Assembly (NCBI RefSeq): GCF_022809715.1
Contig: NZ_CP094460.1
Coordinates: 2,108,001 to 2,172,000, forward strand
Length of the DNA: 64,000 nucleotides
DNA from: Burkholderia pyrrocinia
Lineage (GTDB): Bacteria > Pseudomonadota > Gammaproteobacteria > Burkholderiales > Burkholderiaceae
Direction of reading: 5' to 3'
Shown: positions 36,077-44,414 of the stretch, piece by piece
Numbering within the stretch: the stretch's first letter is position 1
Layout: each line of letters starts with the position of its first letter
The notes under the pieces: model-generated
Told to the model about the DNA's origin: nothing
The model's input: the letters and a program-made list of their open reading frames with translations, nothing else
The model's database searches: none
Program-made: the position numbers and the translations under genes

Positions 36077-36140
36077 CCTGTCTGCCGGATGCCCGTGGCC
36101 GGGAGCCCGTATGCCGGGTGCCCGTATGCCGGGTGCCCGT
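36077..36140. repeat. Short tandem repeat, 14-15-bp units
   Basis: Units CCTGTCTGCCGGATG, CCCGTGGCCGGGAG, CCCGTATGCCGGGTG and CCCGTATGCCGGGTG, then a partial CCCGT, lie head to tail just beyond the end of the siderophore-interacting gene. The last two complete units are identical. Confidence 0.7.
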
Positions 36141-36144
36141 CGCG

Positions 36145-36966
36145 TCAATCTTCCAGCGTTTCGTGCACGGCCGCGGCGCCGCGCTTCCAGTAGGCCGCCG
36201 CACGGATGCGCGACTTGTCGACGCCGCGCTCGCCGGTCAGGTGCTGACGCACCGCGCGCATCGACAGCGCTTCGCCGGCCGCCCACACGTAGCCGTCGCC
36301 GGACGGCGGCAGCGGCAGGTCGCGAACCGCATTCAGCAGCACGTCGCCGTTCGCCGCGTCGGCTTCCGCGCGGAAGCGCCAGATTTCATGCACGTCGGCG
36401 CGCGTATCGAACGCAATCTGCGCGGTGCGATCCGCGACTTCCAGCACGACCGCCGCGCGCGCGCCGGCCGGCAGTTCCTCGAGACGCCGTGCGACAGCCG
36501 GCAGCGCCGTATCGTCGCCGATCAGCAGGTGCCAGTCGAAACCGGTCGGGACGACGAACGAACCGCGCGGCCCGCCGATACCCAGCCATTGGCCGACGCG
36601 CGCCTGCGCAGCCCACTGCGATGCGGGGCCGGGATGGTTCAGCACGAATTCCAGATCCAGTTCGCACGCGGCGCGGTCGAAGCGGCGCGGCGTGAAGTCG
36701 CGCGCGACCGGCTTCGGTTCGCCTTCGGGAAACTCGGGGCCGTTTGCGCCGAGCGTCGGCATCGCGGGCCGTTCGGCGCCGGGCGGCGGGAAAAACACCT
36801 TCACGTGATCATCGAACGATGCGGATTCGAAATCCGCGAGATCGGAGCCGCCGAGCGTGACGCGCAGCAGATGCGGCGTCACGGCATGCACGCGCAGTAC
36901 CTGCAGCAGGCGGAATTTGAGGGTATGGCGCACGCGGGTCACGGTGCGCTCGGATGTGCTCTGCAT
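36145..36966 (-). CDS. Siderophore-interacting protein / NADPH-dependent ferric reductase (YqjH type)
   Basis: 273 residues. The FAD-binding barrel includes RVTLGGSDLADF and the flavin motif ARDFTPRRFD (R-x-[YF]-T type), and the C-terminal NADPH part includes LLIGDDTALPAVARRLEELP and YVWAAGEALSMRAVRQHL. Such enzymes reduce ferric siderophores in the cytosol. The start at 36966 is 37 bp from the end of a PadR gene on the same strand, so PadR and reductase form an operon, reminiscent of the YqjI/YqjH pair. Regulation by iron or nickel through that regulator is likely. Confidence 0.86.
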   Translation of the reverse strand: MQSTSERTVTRVRHTLKFRLLQVLRVHAVTPHLLRVTLGGSDLADFESASFDDHVKVFFPPPGAERPAMPTLGANGPEFPEGEPKPVARDFTPRRFDRAACELDLEFVLNHPGPASQWAAQARVGQWLGIGGPRGSFVVPTGFDWHLLIGDDTALPAVARRLEELPAGARAAVVLEVADRTAQIAFDTRADVHEIWRFRAEADAANGDVLLNAVRDLPLPPSGDGYVWAAGEALSMRAVRQHLTGERGVDKSRIRAAAYWKRGAAAVHETLED

Positions 36967-37003
36967 CAATCCATTCTCCTTCGGTTTGGCGGCGCGGCGC
37001 GGA

Positions 37004-37714
37004 TTACGCGCCGGTGCCGCCTTCGATTTCGGCCGTCGCGCGGCGCATGATTGCCGCGATGCGGCGCTGTTCGTCGGGGCCGGCTGCGCTCTTGTGCAGC
37101 AGCGCCCGCTTGAGCGCGACGCGCGCCTCGACGAACTCCGGCAGCCAGCCGGCCTGCGATTCGTCCTGCGCGTCGTTGCCCGCCGATTCCCCGGCGAACG
37201 CACGACGCATGAATTCCATCTTGCGTGCGAGGTGCGTGAGGCGCGCGAACAGCGTGTCGACGCGTTCGCGTTGCGCGTCGAGATGCGCGCGGCCGGCTTC
37301 GGTCAGCGCATAGCGCTTGCGATTGCCTTCCGCCTGCGATGCGACGAAGCCGACTTCCTCGAGATACGTGAGCGCCGGATACACCATGCCGGGGCTCGGG
37401 CTGTAGAAACCGTTCGAACGCGTGTCGAGCGCCTTGATCAGCTCGTAACCGTGGCTCGGTTGCTCGGCGACCAGCGCGAGCAGCAGCAGCTGGAGATCGT
37501 CGGACGTGAACTGGCGGCCGCGCGGCATGCCGTCGTCGCCGAAATCGCCAAAGCCGCCGCGCCCGCCACGGCCGCCGAACGGGCCGCCGCCGAACGGATC
37601 GTGGCCGCGACGGTGCCGGCCGATCGCGTACCAGAGACCGGCGAACCAGTCAGGGCGGGCATGCGCACCATGACCGTCGCATCGGGCATGGCCGCGGGAG
37701 GGGTTGTGTCGCAT
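37004..37714 (-). CDS. PadR-family regulator, YqjI-like
   Basis: 236 residues. The HTH is FTSDDLQLLLLALVAEQPSHGYELIKALDTRSNGFYSPSPGMVYPALTYLEEVGFV, a clear PadR domain. An unusual N-terminal extension of about 75 residues is rich in His and Gly (GHARCDGHGAH, RHRRGHDPFGGG), as in YqjI, where such a region takes part in metal sensing. The start at 37714 has AGGA upstream and is preferred to 37741. It precedes the siderophore-interacting gene. AT-rich palindromes lie just upstream. Confidence 0.83.
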   Translation of the reverse strand: MRHNPSRGHARCDGHGAHARPDWFAGLWYAIGRHRRGHDPFGGGPFGGRGGRGGFGDFGDDGMPRGRQFTSDDLQLLLLALVAEQPSHGYELIKALDTRSNGFYSPSPGMVYPALTYLEEVGFVASQAEGNRKRYALTEAGRAHLDAQRERVDTLFARLTHLARKMEFMRRAFAGESAGNDAQDESQAGWLPEFVEARVALKRALLHKSAAGPDEQRRIAAIMRRATAEIEGGTGA

Positions 37715-37739
37715 GATCGTGTCCTGTGTGTCGTAAAAC

Positions 37740-37753
37740 ATATCTAAAGATAT
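37740..37753. promoter_or_regulatory. AT-rich palindrome, PadR operator candidate
   Basis: ATATCT-AA-AGATAT, followed closely by TATC-GAAA-GATA (37755 onward), sits 26 bp before the PadR start codon. Short AT-rich dyads of this type are usual PadR operators and imply autoregulation. Confidence 0.45.
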
Positions 37754-38520
37754 ATATCGAAAGATAGGGCGTCAAGGGGATTTATTGGGGTTGGATGGAG
37801 GGGCGACCGTGTCCGTCTGCTTGCGATGAGGGCTCTCGTCGATGCGTTCCCTCAACCCCTTTGGCGAGCCGATCGGACGATCGCCGTAAGGTCTGATTTC
37901 TCGGTTGCCGTGAGCCATTGATCGTGAGGCACAACCATGCCGCCTCATTCGCCTACCGATGACACTGCGAGAAACTCGCCGTGGTGAAACGGCCTGTCGG
38001 AATAAATGAAGCAATGCTGATTTTAAAAACGTCGGCGGTAATTATTTAAATTCCCGAAATGGTTTAATTTATTTCCGATTCATCAAACAAAATTTCCGCG
38101 GCGGCAAAGGTGTTTGAATCCGGCCCGTCATTCAATGTGATCTCATCCAGGCAACGCATGTCGGTCGCGGCTTGCACGCCGATGAAGATTTTCGACCCTT
38201 TATTTGCAACCCGATAATTCGTCGAAAATGTAAAGCATTGCAATATAAAACCCGGGATTGAGTATTCCGGTTGCGGCGCGTGATTTTATTTGGCAGGATT
38301 TTCAACAAGTTGCTCGATTTTAAAACAACAAAACAGTCGACCATTCAATTGACCGAAATAACAGGTGCCGGATGAGCAACGATTCGAAAGGAAGCTGACG
38401 AGAAATCAGGTAACGAAGCGGCGAACAGTCGACATTGTTCGCGATCATCGAATCAATTGCTCGCCCGGCAGCGCCGATGCGTCACTCGAGCGATCCGGGC
38501 GAATCCGACGCGGGGCGACC
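37754..38520. other. AT-rich intergenic region ahead of the TOMM locus
   Basis: About 770 bp without a gene. From about 38000 to 38360 the DNA is much more AT-rich than anywhere else nearby (for example 38030-38100 and 38220-38345). This is the upstream region of the FHA-regulator gene and probably holds its promoter. Short frames in it are not credible. Confidence 0.6.
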
Positions 38521-39522
38521 ATGGCGATACTCAAGAACGATTCATCCGGAGAAGCGTGCCTGCTCCGCGCCTATCACGTGTTCGGCCGCGATGCCGCGCG
38601 CTGCGACACGGTCATCCGGGACGCATCGGTGTCCCGAGTCCACGCTCTTATCCGCTGGATCGGCGGGCGGTGGGAGCTCCACGATCACAGCAGCAACGGC
38701 ACGTCGGTTTCGGGCGTGCCGTTGCGCCACGGCGAGCACGCGGTGCTTCAGCCAGGCGACGTGATCCGGTTCGGCAGGGCGGGTATCGCGCCGTGGCGCG
38801 TCGATGCGCTCGACGATCCGGCCGATACGCTGTGGCCGATACGAGGCGCCGCGCATCCGATCGTGCTCGCGCCGCGCCAGATCCTGGCTGCACGCGCCGC
38901 GCAGCCGGTCACGATCGTCCGGTCGCCGGCCGGCGAATGGCTGTGCGACGACACGTTGCCGCCGCGCGCGCTTCATGACGGCGATGAAGTATCGACCGGC
39001 GACGTCACGTGGCGCCTGGCGGTCGTGCGCAACGGCTCGACGATGATGCTCGCCGCGCCCGCGGATACGGCCGCGCCGGCGCAACTGCTCGAATTCTTCG
39101 TCAGCCGCGACGAAGAGCACGTGCGCATGCTGCTGCATGTCCGCGGCGGCGTGGTCGATCTCGGCGAGCGCGCCCATCACTACAGTCTCGTCACGCTCGC
39201 CCGGGCGCGCGCGGCCGACATGCAGGCCGGCTACGACGCCGCCACGCAAGGCTGGATCGAACTCGACCGGCTGGCGCGCATGCTCGGCATCGATACGTCC
39301 CATGTCAACGTGCAGATTCACCGCGCCCGGAGCCAGTTCGCGGCCCTGCCGGGGCTGGACGCGAGCCAGCTCGTCGAGCGCCGGCGCGGCAGCGTCCGGT
39401 TCGGCGATTTTCCGTTCCGCGTCATGCGCGGCGAGCATCTCGAATGCCAGTCGGTGCCGGCCGCCCTGCCGCGTATCGGCGTGCATCGTCCGGCGCCGGA
39501 CCCGGTCGCCCACTACTCGTGA
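38521..39522 (+). CDS. FHA-domain regulator of the TOMM locus
   Basis: 333 residues. An FHA domain covers about residues 18-85 with the phosphothreonine-binding residues in place (FGRD at 21-24, SVSRVHA at 36-42, SSNGT at 57-61). Residues about 215-290 form a winged-helix-like DNA-binding part (YSLVTLARARAADMQAGYDA, WIELDRLARMLGIDTSHVNVQIHRARSQF). It should read a phosphothreonine, most likely from the kinase encoded next, and act on transcription. The stop overlaps the kinase start by 4 bp (GTGA). The ATG at 38521 is chosen for the start of the FHA-like sequence; an upstream in-frame ATG exists. Confidence 0.78.
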   Translation: MAILKNDSSGEACLLRAYHVFGRDAARCDTVIRDASVSRVHALIRWIGGRWELHDHSSNGTSVSGVPLRHGEHAVLQPGDVIRFGRAGIAPWRVDALDDPADTLWPIRGAAHPIVLAPRQILAARAAQPVTIVRSPAGEWLCDDTLPPRALHDGDEVSTGDVTWRLAVVRNGSTMMLAAPADTAAPAQLLEFFVSRDEEHVRMLLHVRGGVVDLGERAHHYSLVTLARARAADMQAGYDAATQGWIELDRLARMLGIDTSHVNVQIHRARSQFAALPGLDASQLVERRRGSVRFGDFPFRVMRGEHLECQSVPAALPRIGVHRPAPDPVAHYS

Positions 39523-42500
39523 GCACGGGAGAACCGGCCGTGTTGCCGACCGCGTCCCGCGCGTCCGTCGTGCCGGAAGCACTTGAACCCCGACAACCGC
39601 GCCAGCCCGCCGCGCCTTTCGCGGAACTTGCCGGCAAGTGGCATTACCGGCTCGGCTCGCTGCTCGGCGAAGGCGGCAATGGCGTGGTGTTTCGCGCGAC
39701 CTGCGGCGAGACGGGGCAGGACGTCGCGATCAAGCTGATGCGGGACGACGCCGCGCATACCGCGACAGAGCGCGCGCGCCGGCGTGTGCGCTTTCAGCGC
39801 GAGACGAGCCTGTGCGAAGCGCTGCGGCACCCGAACATCGTGGCGTTGCTGGACAAGGGGGTAGCGCCTGACGGCCGGCTGTTCGCCGTATTCGAGCTGG
39901 TACAGGGCCGGACCTTGCGCGATCGGCTCACAGCGCAGGGGCCGCTGTCGGCCGTCGACACGGGCCGGCTGATGACGGAGGTGCTCGACGCGCTCGCGGC
40001 CGCGCATCGGCGGGGCATCGTGCATCGGGACCTGAAGCCGCAGAACATCGCGATCACGATGGCCGACGACGGGCCGCACGCGATGCTTCTCGATTTCGGC
40101 ATCGGCGCGTTGCTGCCCGGCACGGAAGACATCGCGCGTCAGACTTCGACGCTGGCGACCGAGGTGCTCGGCTCGCCGCCCTACTGCGCGCCCGAGCAAT
40201 TGCGCAACGAGCCGCCGACGCCCAGGAGCGATCTGTATGCGTGGGGTCTGATCGTGATCGAATGCCTGACGGGCGATGTCGTCATGCACGGCGCGAGCGT
40301 GGCCGACATTCTCTATCAGCAGCTCAGCCCGGTGGATGTCGCGCTCCCTCGGTCGATCGCGTCGCATCCGCTCGGCTCGGTACTGCGGCGCGCGCTGAGC
40401 AAGAATCCGGAACAGCGCGCCGCGTCGGCCGACGAACTCGCGGAGCCGTTTCGCGCGCTCAACTTCGCCGCGCTCGTCGGCCAGTTCGATGCCGGCCGCG
40501 CAAGCGGGCAGACGCGTCCGCGCCCGTTCGCGCCGCGCGGCGAGACGATCGCAACGGTGGGCGAGTACCGTCAGATCACCACGCTGTGCTGTTGCGTGAC
40601 GATCTCCGGAGAGGGGCGGCGGCGCCACGCCGGAACCGATCACGGCGACTTGCTCGACGGCTACGAGGAGCAATGGCTGACGAAGTGCGCCGACATCGCC
40701 GTCGGTTATGGCGCGCAGGTCGACGGACGGCTCGGCGACACGCTGCTGTTCCATTTCGGCCTGCACGGCGACATCGACCGGCCGGCGCGCCGTGCGGCGC
40801 GCGCGGCGCTCGACATGGTGCGGGTGGCCGAGCGTGCACGGCTGTCGGTACCGGCGACGGCCGGCGGCGAAGGCTGGCGCGTCGAAGTGGCCGCCGCGAT
40901 TCACGTCGGGCAGGTTCTCGCTCATGCGTCGCGCATGTCGGGCATCTCGACGCCCGCCGCGGCGGCGCGGCTGCTGCGGCTTGCCGGGCCCGGGCAGATC
41001 CTGATCAGCGACGATGCGCGGCTTGCGCTCGAACGGCATGCCGACTATCGGCCGACCTCGTTGCGGCTGGCGCGGGCGGGCCTCGTGCCGCAGCCGGTTC
41101 ATGAATTGCTCGGCGAGCGTCGCGCCGATACGCCGTTCGATTCGCTCGACGCCGGCATGCGGGCGCCGATGGTCGGCCGCGCGCGCGAACTCGACGCGCT
41201 GTTGCGCGCGTGGCAGGAGATGCTTGCACGGCATCGTCGCGTGATGCGCGGCGAGCCTGCGCCGCACGGTGTGCCGCGGCTCGTCGTCGGCGACGCCGGA
41301 ATCGGCAAGTCGCGCCTCGTGCACGAGTTGTGCGACACGGTCCGGATTCAGGGCCACGCCTTCGCGCATTGCGGGTGCCTGCCCGAGCGGGAGAATCATG
41401 CGCTGTTTCCGATCCTGCGATTCATCGGCGCGCATTGGCATATCGACGCCGACAGCCCGGCCGGTCCCGCGCTCGCTGCGATCGACGCGATGATCGCGCC
41501 GCTCGAATGCGATCACGCGGCGGCCCGTGTCGCGCTCGCGACCTGGCTGGGGCTGCCCTGCGATGCGAAGGGGTTCCTGTGGTCGAGTGCGCGCGAACAG
41601 CACGCGCTGTTCGATGTCCTCGGGCAACTGATCGTGTCGCTCGGCAACGGTGCGCCGGTACTGCTCGTTGTCGAGGACGTCCAGTGGATCGATCGCTCGA
41701 CCGAGGACTTTCTTGCGTACCTGCAGCGCTCGCCGCACGCGGCGGCGCTCGGCATCGTGTTTACGTCGCGCCCCGACAAGCTCGGGCGCTGGCGCGGCGC
41801 GACCGAACGCGTGGTGCTGCGCCGCCTGCCGCGCGACGACGCGCAGCGCCTGATGTCGGCGTGTCTGGGCCGGGGCGTGCTCGATCCGGCCTGGCTCGAC
41901 CAGCTCGCCCATCGCACGGCGGGCATCCCGCTGTTCATCGAGGCCGTCGCGCGCGAGCTGACGATGAACGGCGCGGACGGCGTGGACGGCTCGCTCGCGG
42001 GGCTGCGGGCAACGGACCCTTATCCGCTTCCGCTCAGCCTGGGCGGCATGCTCGGTCTCGCGTTCGACCGGATCGACGACGCGCGCGACACCGCGCAGCT
42101 CGCCGCGACCATCGGGCTCGAGGTGGATGCGCAATTGCTCGCCGACGCATCGCCGCACGATCGCACCACGCTCGACGCGCATCTGCGGCTGCTGCTCGAA
42201 GAGCGGATCGTGTACGCGCAACATCGGCGCGATCGCGTGTTCTATTCGTTCCGCCACGCGCTGATTCGCGATGCGGCCTATGAATCGATGCCGCCCGCCG
42301 TGCGGCGCGGCAACCACGCACGCGTCGGCCGCGCGCTGGTCGTGCAAGCCGACCGCGGCGCCGGTGCGCATGCGTTCGGTGTCGCCGGGCATTTCGCGCG
42401 CGCCGGTGCCTTCACCGACGCGGTTGCTCACGGCATCGACGCGGCGCGCCGCGCACTCGAACGTTCCCGGTACGACGACGCGATCCGCTACGGGCAGACC

Positions 42501-43568
42501 GTGTTCGACTGGCTCGGCAACGCCGACTACGCGCAACGCGAGCACGACAGCGCGCGGATTCGCGCCACGTTGACGCACGCGACGATGGCACGGTTCGGCT
42601 GGGCGGACCCGCAGGTGCGCGAGCATGCGGAGCAACTGTTGCGGCAGATGCAGACGCTCGACGACCCGGAGCTCGAGATCAGCGCGCTATGGACGCTGTC
42701 GACCTACTATCACGTCGCCGGCGATCGTCCCACCGTGCGCGGGATCGGCATGCGGCTCGACGCGCTCGCGACCGAGCGCGGCGATGCCGGCGTCCAGGTC
42801 GCGGCGGACGCGATGCGCGGCATGAGCCTGTGGGTCGACGGCGACTATGCGCGCGCCCGCGCCGCGTTCGACGCGGTGCTGGCCGGCTACGACGTGCGGC
42901 GCGACGCGGACCATCGGCGCATCCTGGGGCTCGATACGCGCGCGTGGACGATGGCGTCGCTCGCGAGCGTGCGCTGGTGCATGGACGACGATCCGCAGGC
43001 CGCGCTCGCGATGGCGCGCAACGCTGTGTATTGCGCGACCTGCCTCGACCATCTGCCGACGCTCGGCGTCACGATGATGTACCTCGCACGCACGTACCAG
43101 CTGGCGGGCGATCGCGACGCGGCCCGCACGCTGTCGGAAGCGATTCTGCGTCTGTCGGACGTGCATCGGCTGCGCGCGGTCGGGCACTACGCCGCGATCA
43201 TTCATGCGTGGGCGCAAGGCGATCGCGCGGGCGTCGTCGCGCATCTCGATGCGCAGCGGCAGTCGGGCGGCCTGCTCGGGCTGACCTACTACGCGTCGCT
43301 GCTTGCCGAGCTGGATGCCGAGCACGGCGACTACCGCGCCGCGCTCGCGCAGATCGAGCAGTGCCTCGCATGGTGCGAGTCGACCGGAGAACGGTATTAC
43401 GAAGCACAGCTGTTGCTGAAGAAGTGCGAGTACCTGCGCCAGGCCGACCCGCGATGCGGCGGCGTGGCCGCGCTGGCCGCGTGCCGGCGCGCATGCGAAG
43501 TTGCAACAACGGCGGGCATGGGCCGCATTGCCAGGCTCGCCGGAGCGATGTTGCAGTCGTTGCCGTAA
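39519..43568 (+). CDS. TOMM-system kinase / cyclase-like / AAA-TPR fusion protein
   Basis: 1349 residues from a GTG at 39519 overlapping the FHA stop. Domains in order: Ser/Thr kinase (about 43-310; glycine loop GEGGNG 50-55, Lys72, HRDLKPQN 169-176, DFG 192-194); class III cyclase-like domain (about 350-535); AAA/NACHT-type ATPase (Walker A GDAGIGKS 591-598, Walker B LLVVEDVQW); then a long TPR-like helical region. In the cyclase part the first metal aspartate is replaced (ITTLCCCVTIS) while the second is kept (GRLGDTLLF, D407), so nucleotide cyclisation is doubtful. This architecture is known as the TOMM kinase/cyclase fusion family and is found with thiazole/oxazole-modified peptide clusters. 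Confidence 0.87.
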   Translation: MSTGEPAVLPTASRASVVPEALEPRQPRQPAAPFAELAGKWHYRLGSLLGEGGNGVVFRATCGETGQDVAIKLMRDDAAHTATERARRRVRFQRETSLCEALRHPNIVALLDKGVAPDGRLFAVFELVQGRTLRDRLTAQGPLSAVDTGRLMTEVLDALAAAHRRGIVHRDLKPQNIAITMADDGPHAMLLDFGIGALLPGTEDIARQTSTLATEVLGSPPYCAPEQLRNEPPTPRSDLYAWGLIVIECLTGDVVMHGASVADILYQQLSPVDVALPRSIASHPLGSVLRRALSKNPEQRAASADELAEPFRALNFAALVGQFDAGRASGQTRPRPFAPRGETIATVGEYRQITTLCCCVTISGEGRRRHAGTDHGDLLDGYEEQWLTKCADIAVGYGAQVDGRLGDTLLFHFGLHGDIDRPARRAARAALDMVRVAERARLSVPATAGGEGWRVEVAAAIHVGQVLAHASRMSGISTPAAAARLLRLAGPGQILISDDARLALERHADYRPTSLRLARAGLVPQPVHELLGERRADTPFDSLDAGMRAPMVGRARELDALLRAWQEMLARHRRVMRGEPAPHGVPRLVVGDAGIGKSRLVHELCDTVRIQGHAFAHCGCLPERENHALFPILRFIGAHWHIDADSPAGPALAAIDAMIAPLECDHAAARVALATWLGLPCDAKGFLWSSAREQHALFDVLGQLIVSLGNGAPVLLVVEDVQWIDRSTEDFLAYLQRSPHAAALGIVFTSRPDKLGRWRGATERVVLRRLPRDDAQRLMSACLGRGVLDPAWLDQLAHRTAGIPLFIEAVARELTMNGADGVDGSLAGLRATDPYPLPLSLGGMLGLAFDRIDDARDTAQLAATIGLEVDAQLLADASPHDRTTLDAHLRLLLEERIVYAQHRRDRVFYSFRHALIRDAAYESMPPAVRRGNHARVGRALVVQADRGAGAHAFGVAGHFARAGAFTDAVAHGIDAARRALERSRYDDAIRYGQTVFDWLGNADYAQREHDSARIRATLTHATMARFGWADPQVREHAEQLLRQMQTLDDPELEISALWTLSTYYHVAGDRPTVRGIGMRLDALATERGDAGVQVAADAMRGMSLWVDGDYARARAAFDAVLAGYDVRRDADHRRILGLDTRAWTMASLASVRWCMDDDPQAALAMARNAVYCATCLDHLPTLGVTMMYLARTYQLAGDRDAARTLSEAILRLSDVHRLRAVGHYAAIIHAWAQGDRAGVVAHLDAQRQSGGLLGLTYYASLLAELDAEHGDYRAALAQIEQCLAWCESTGERYYEAQLLLKKCEYLRQADPRCGGVAALAACRRACEVATTAGMGRIARLAGAMLQSLP

Positions 43569-43601
43569 GTCGTTCCATTCGTCAATCAGGAGAACATACC
43601 G

Positions 43602-43946
43602 ATGAGCAAGGATCTGCGATTACCGACGTACGAACAGTTTCTCGAATACCGGGCAACCGTCATTCGGGCGATCGCCCTCGCGTGGCATTCCCCGGCGTTT
43701 CTCGAAGAACTCGAGGCCGATCCGGTCCACGCACTGCGCGAGCATTTCGGCTATCACTTTCCGTTCAAGCTCGACCTGAAGGTGCAGACCAAGTCGTCGG
43801 CCTGGACACCGGGCGTCAACGGCGACTGGACGGCCGGCCAGAAAAACAAGCTCACGTTGTTTCTGCCGCCCGCGCCGGCGAACGAGAAGCAATTCGCGCA
43901 GGCGCTGGCCGCCTACAACGCGAACCACATCACCATCATGGAATGA
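43602..43946 (+). CDS. TOMM precursor with nitrile-hydratase-like leader, copy 1
   Basis: 114 residues after AGGAG at 43589. The leader-like body (EFRATVIRAIALAWHSPAFLEELEADPVHALREHFGYHFPF in outline) resembles nitrile hydratase alpha subunit N-terminal helices, as in NHLP-type precursors of the Burkholderia BMA_0021 group. The C terminus ends AALAAYNANHITIME with no cysteine and few Ser/Thr, so it offers little for heterocycle formation. It may be a partner, decoy or divergent precursor rather than the main substrate. 33 bp after the kinase gene; copy 2 follows 17 bp later. Confidence 0.75.
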   Translation: MSKDLRLPTYEQFLEYRATVIRAIALAWHSPAFLEELEADPVHALREHFGYHFPFKLDLKVQTKSSAWTPGVNGDWTAGQKNKLTLFLPPAPANEKQFAQALAAYNANHITIME

Positions 43947-43963
43947 CTTCAGGGGAAACCGAT

Positions 43964-44326
43964 ATGGCAAAGGAAAACGCTAATCCGACGCTCGAATCGA
44001 TGCTGGAGTTTCAGAAGGTCTATCTGCGTGCGATCGCGCTTTCATGGCGAAACCCGGACTTCAAGGGCGAGCTGCTGGAGAAGCCGCTGGACACGCTCGC
44101 GAAATACTTCGGTTACCAGTGTCCGTGGATCATCGACATCGAGGTCGTCGAACCGGACGGCGATCATGGCTGGAGGGACAACGGGAAGGACGGCGGGAGC
44201 TGGCACCTGCCGCGCAACGTGATGACGGTCGGCATACCGGAACAGCCGTTGAGCCGGGACGAAGAGGCCGTTGCACTCGCGGCGTACAGCGACGCCGGGT
44301 CGACTTACCTGTTCACCTGCTGCTGA
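43964..44326 (+). CDS. TOMM precursor with nitrile-hydratase-like leader, copy 2
   Basis: 120 residues, paralogous to copy 1: FQKVYLRAIALSWRNPDFKGELLEKPLDTLAKYFGYQCPW aligns with its leader, and the end aligns as ALAAYSDAGSTYLFTCC versus ALAAYNANHITIME. The tail SDAGSTYLFTCC has Ser, Thr and two Cys suited to conversion to azolines or azoles, so it is the better candidate for the modified product. No double-glycine cleavage site is seen. AGGGGAAA precedes the ATG. The fused cyclodehydratase begins 88 bp downstream. Confidence 0.77.
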   Translation: MAKENANPTLESMLEFQKVYLRAIALSWRNPDFKGELLEKPLDTLAKYFGYQCPWIIDIEVVEPDGDHGWRDNGKDGGSWHLPRNVMTVGIPEQPLSRDEEAVALAAYSDAGSTYLFTCC

Positions 44327-44414
44327 TCCGGCGCGGTCGCGCCGCGCACCGTCGCGTGCCCGGGCCGGCTGCCCGGGCCGCGATGTTTGCTTACCCGCCG
44401 CACGGAACCCGACG

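Noticed and set aside
39513..42635. 1040-residue minus-strand frame
   Set aside because: Antisense shadow of the kinase fusion; composition is typical of reversed high-GC coding DNA.
38521..43568. FHA and kinase genes as part of a type VI secretion locus
   Set aside because: No Tss core genes are present, and the kinase has the cyclase/AAA/TPR fusion found in TOMM loci.
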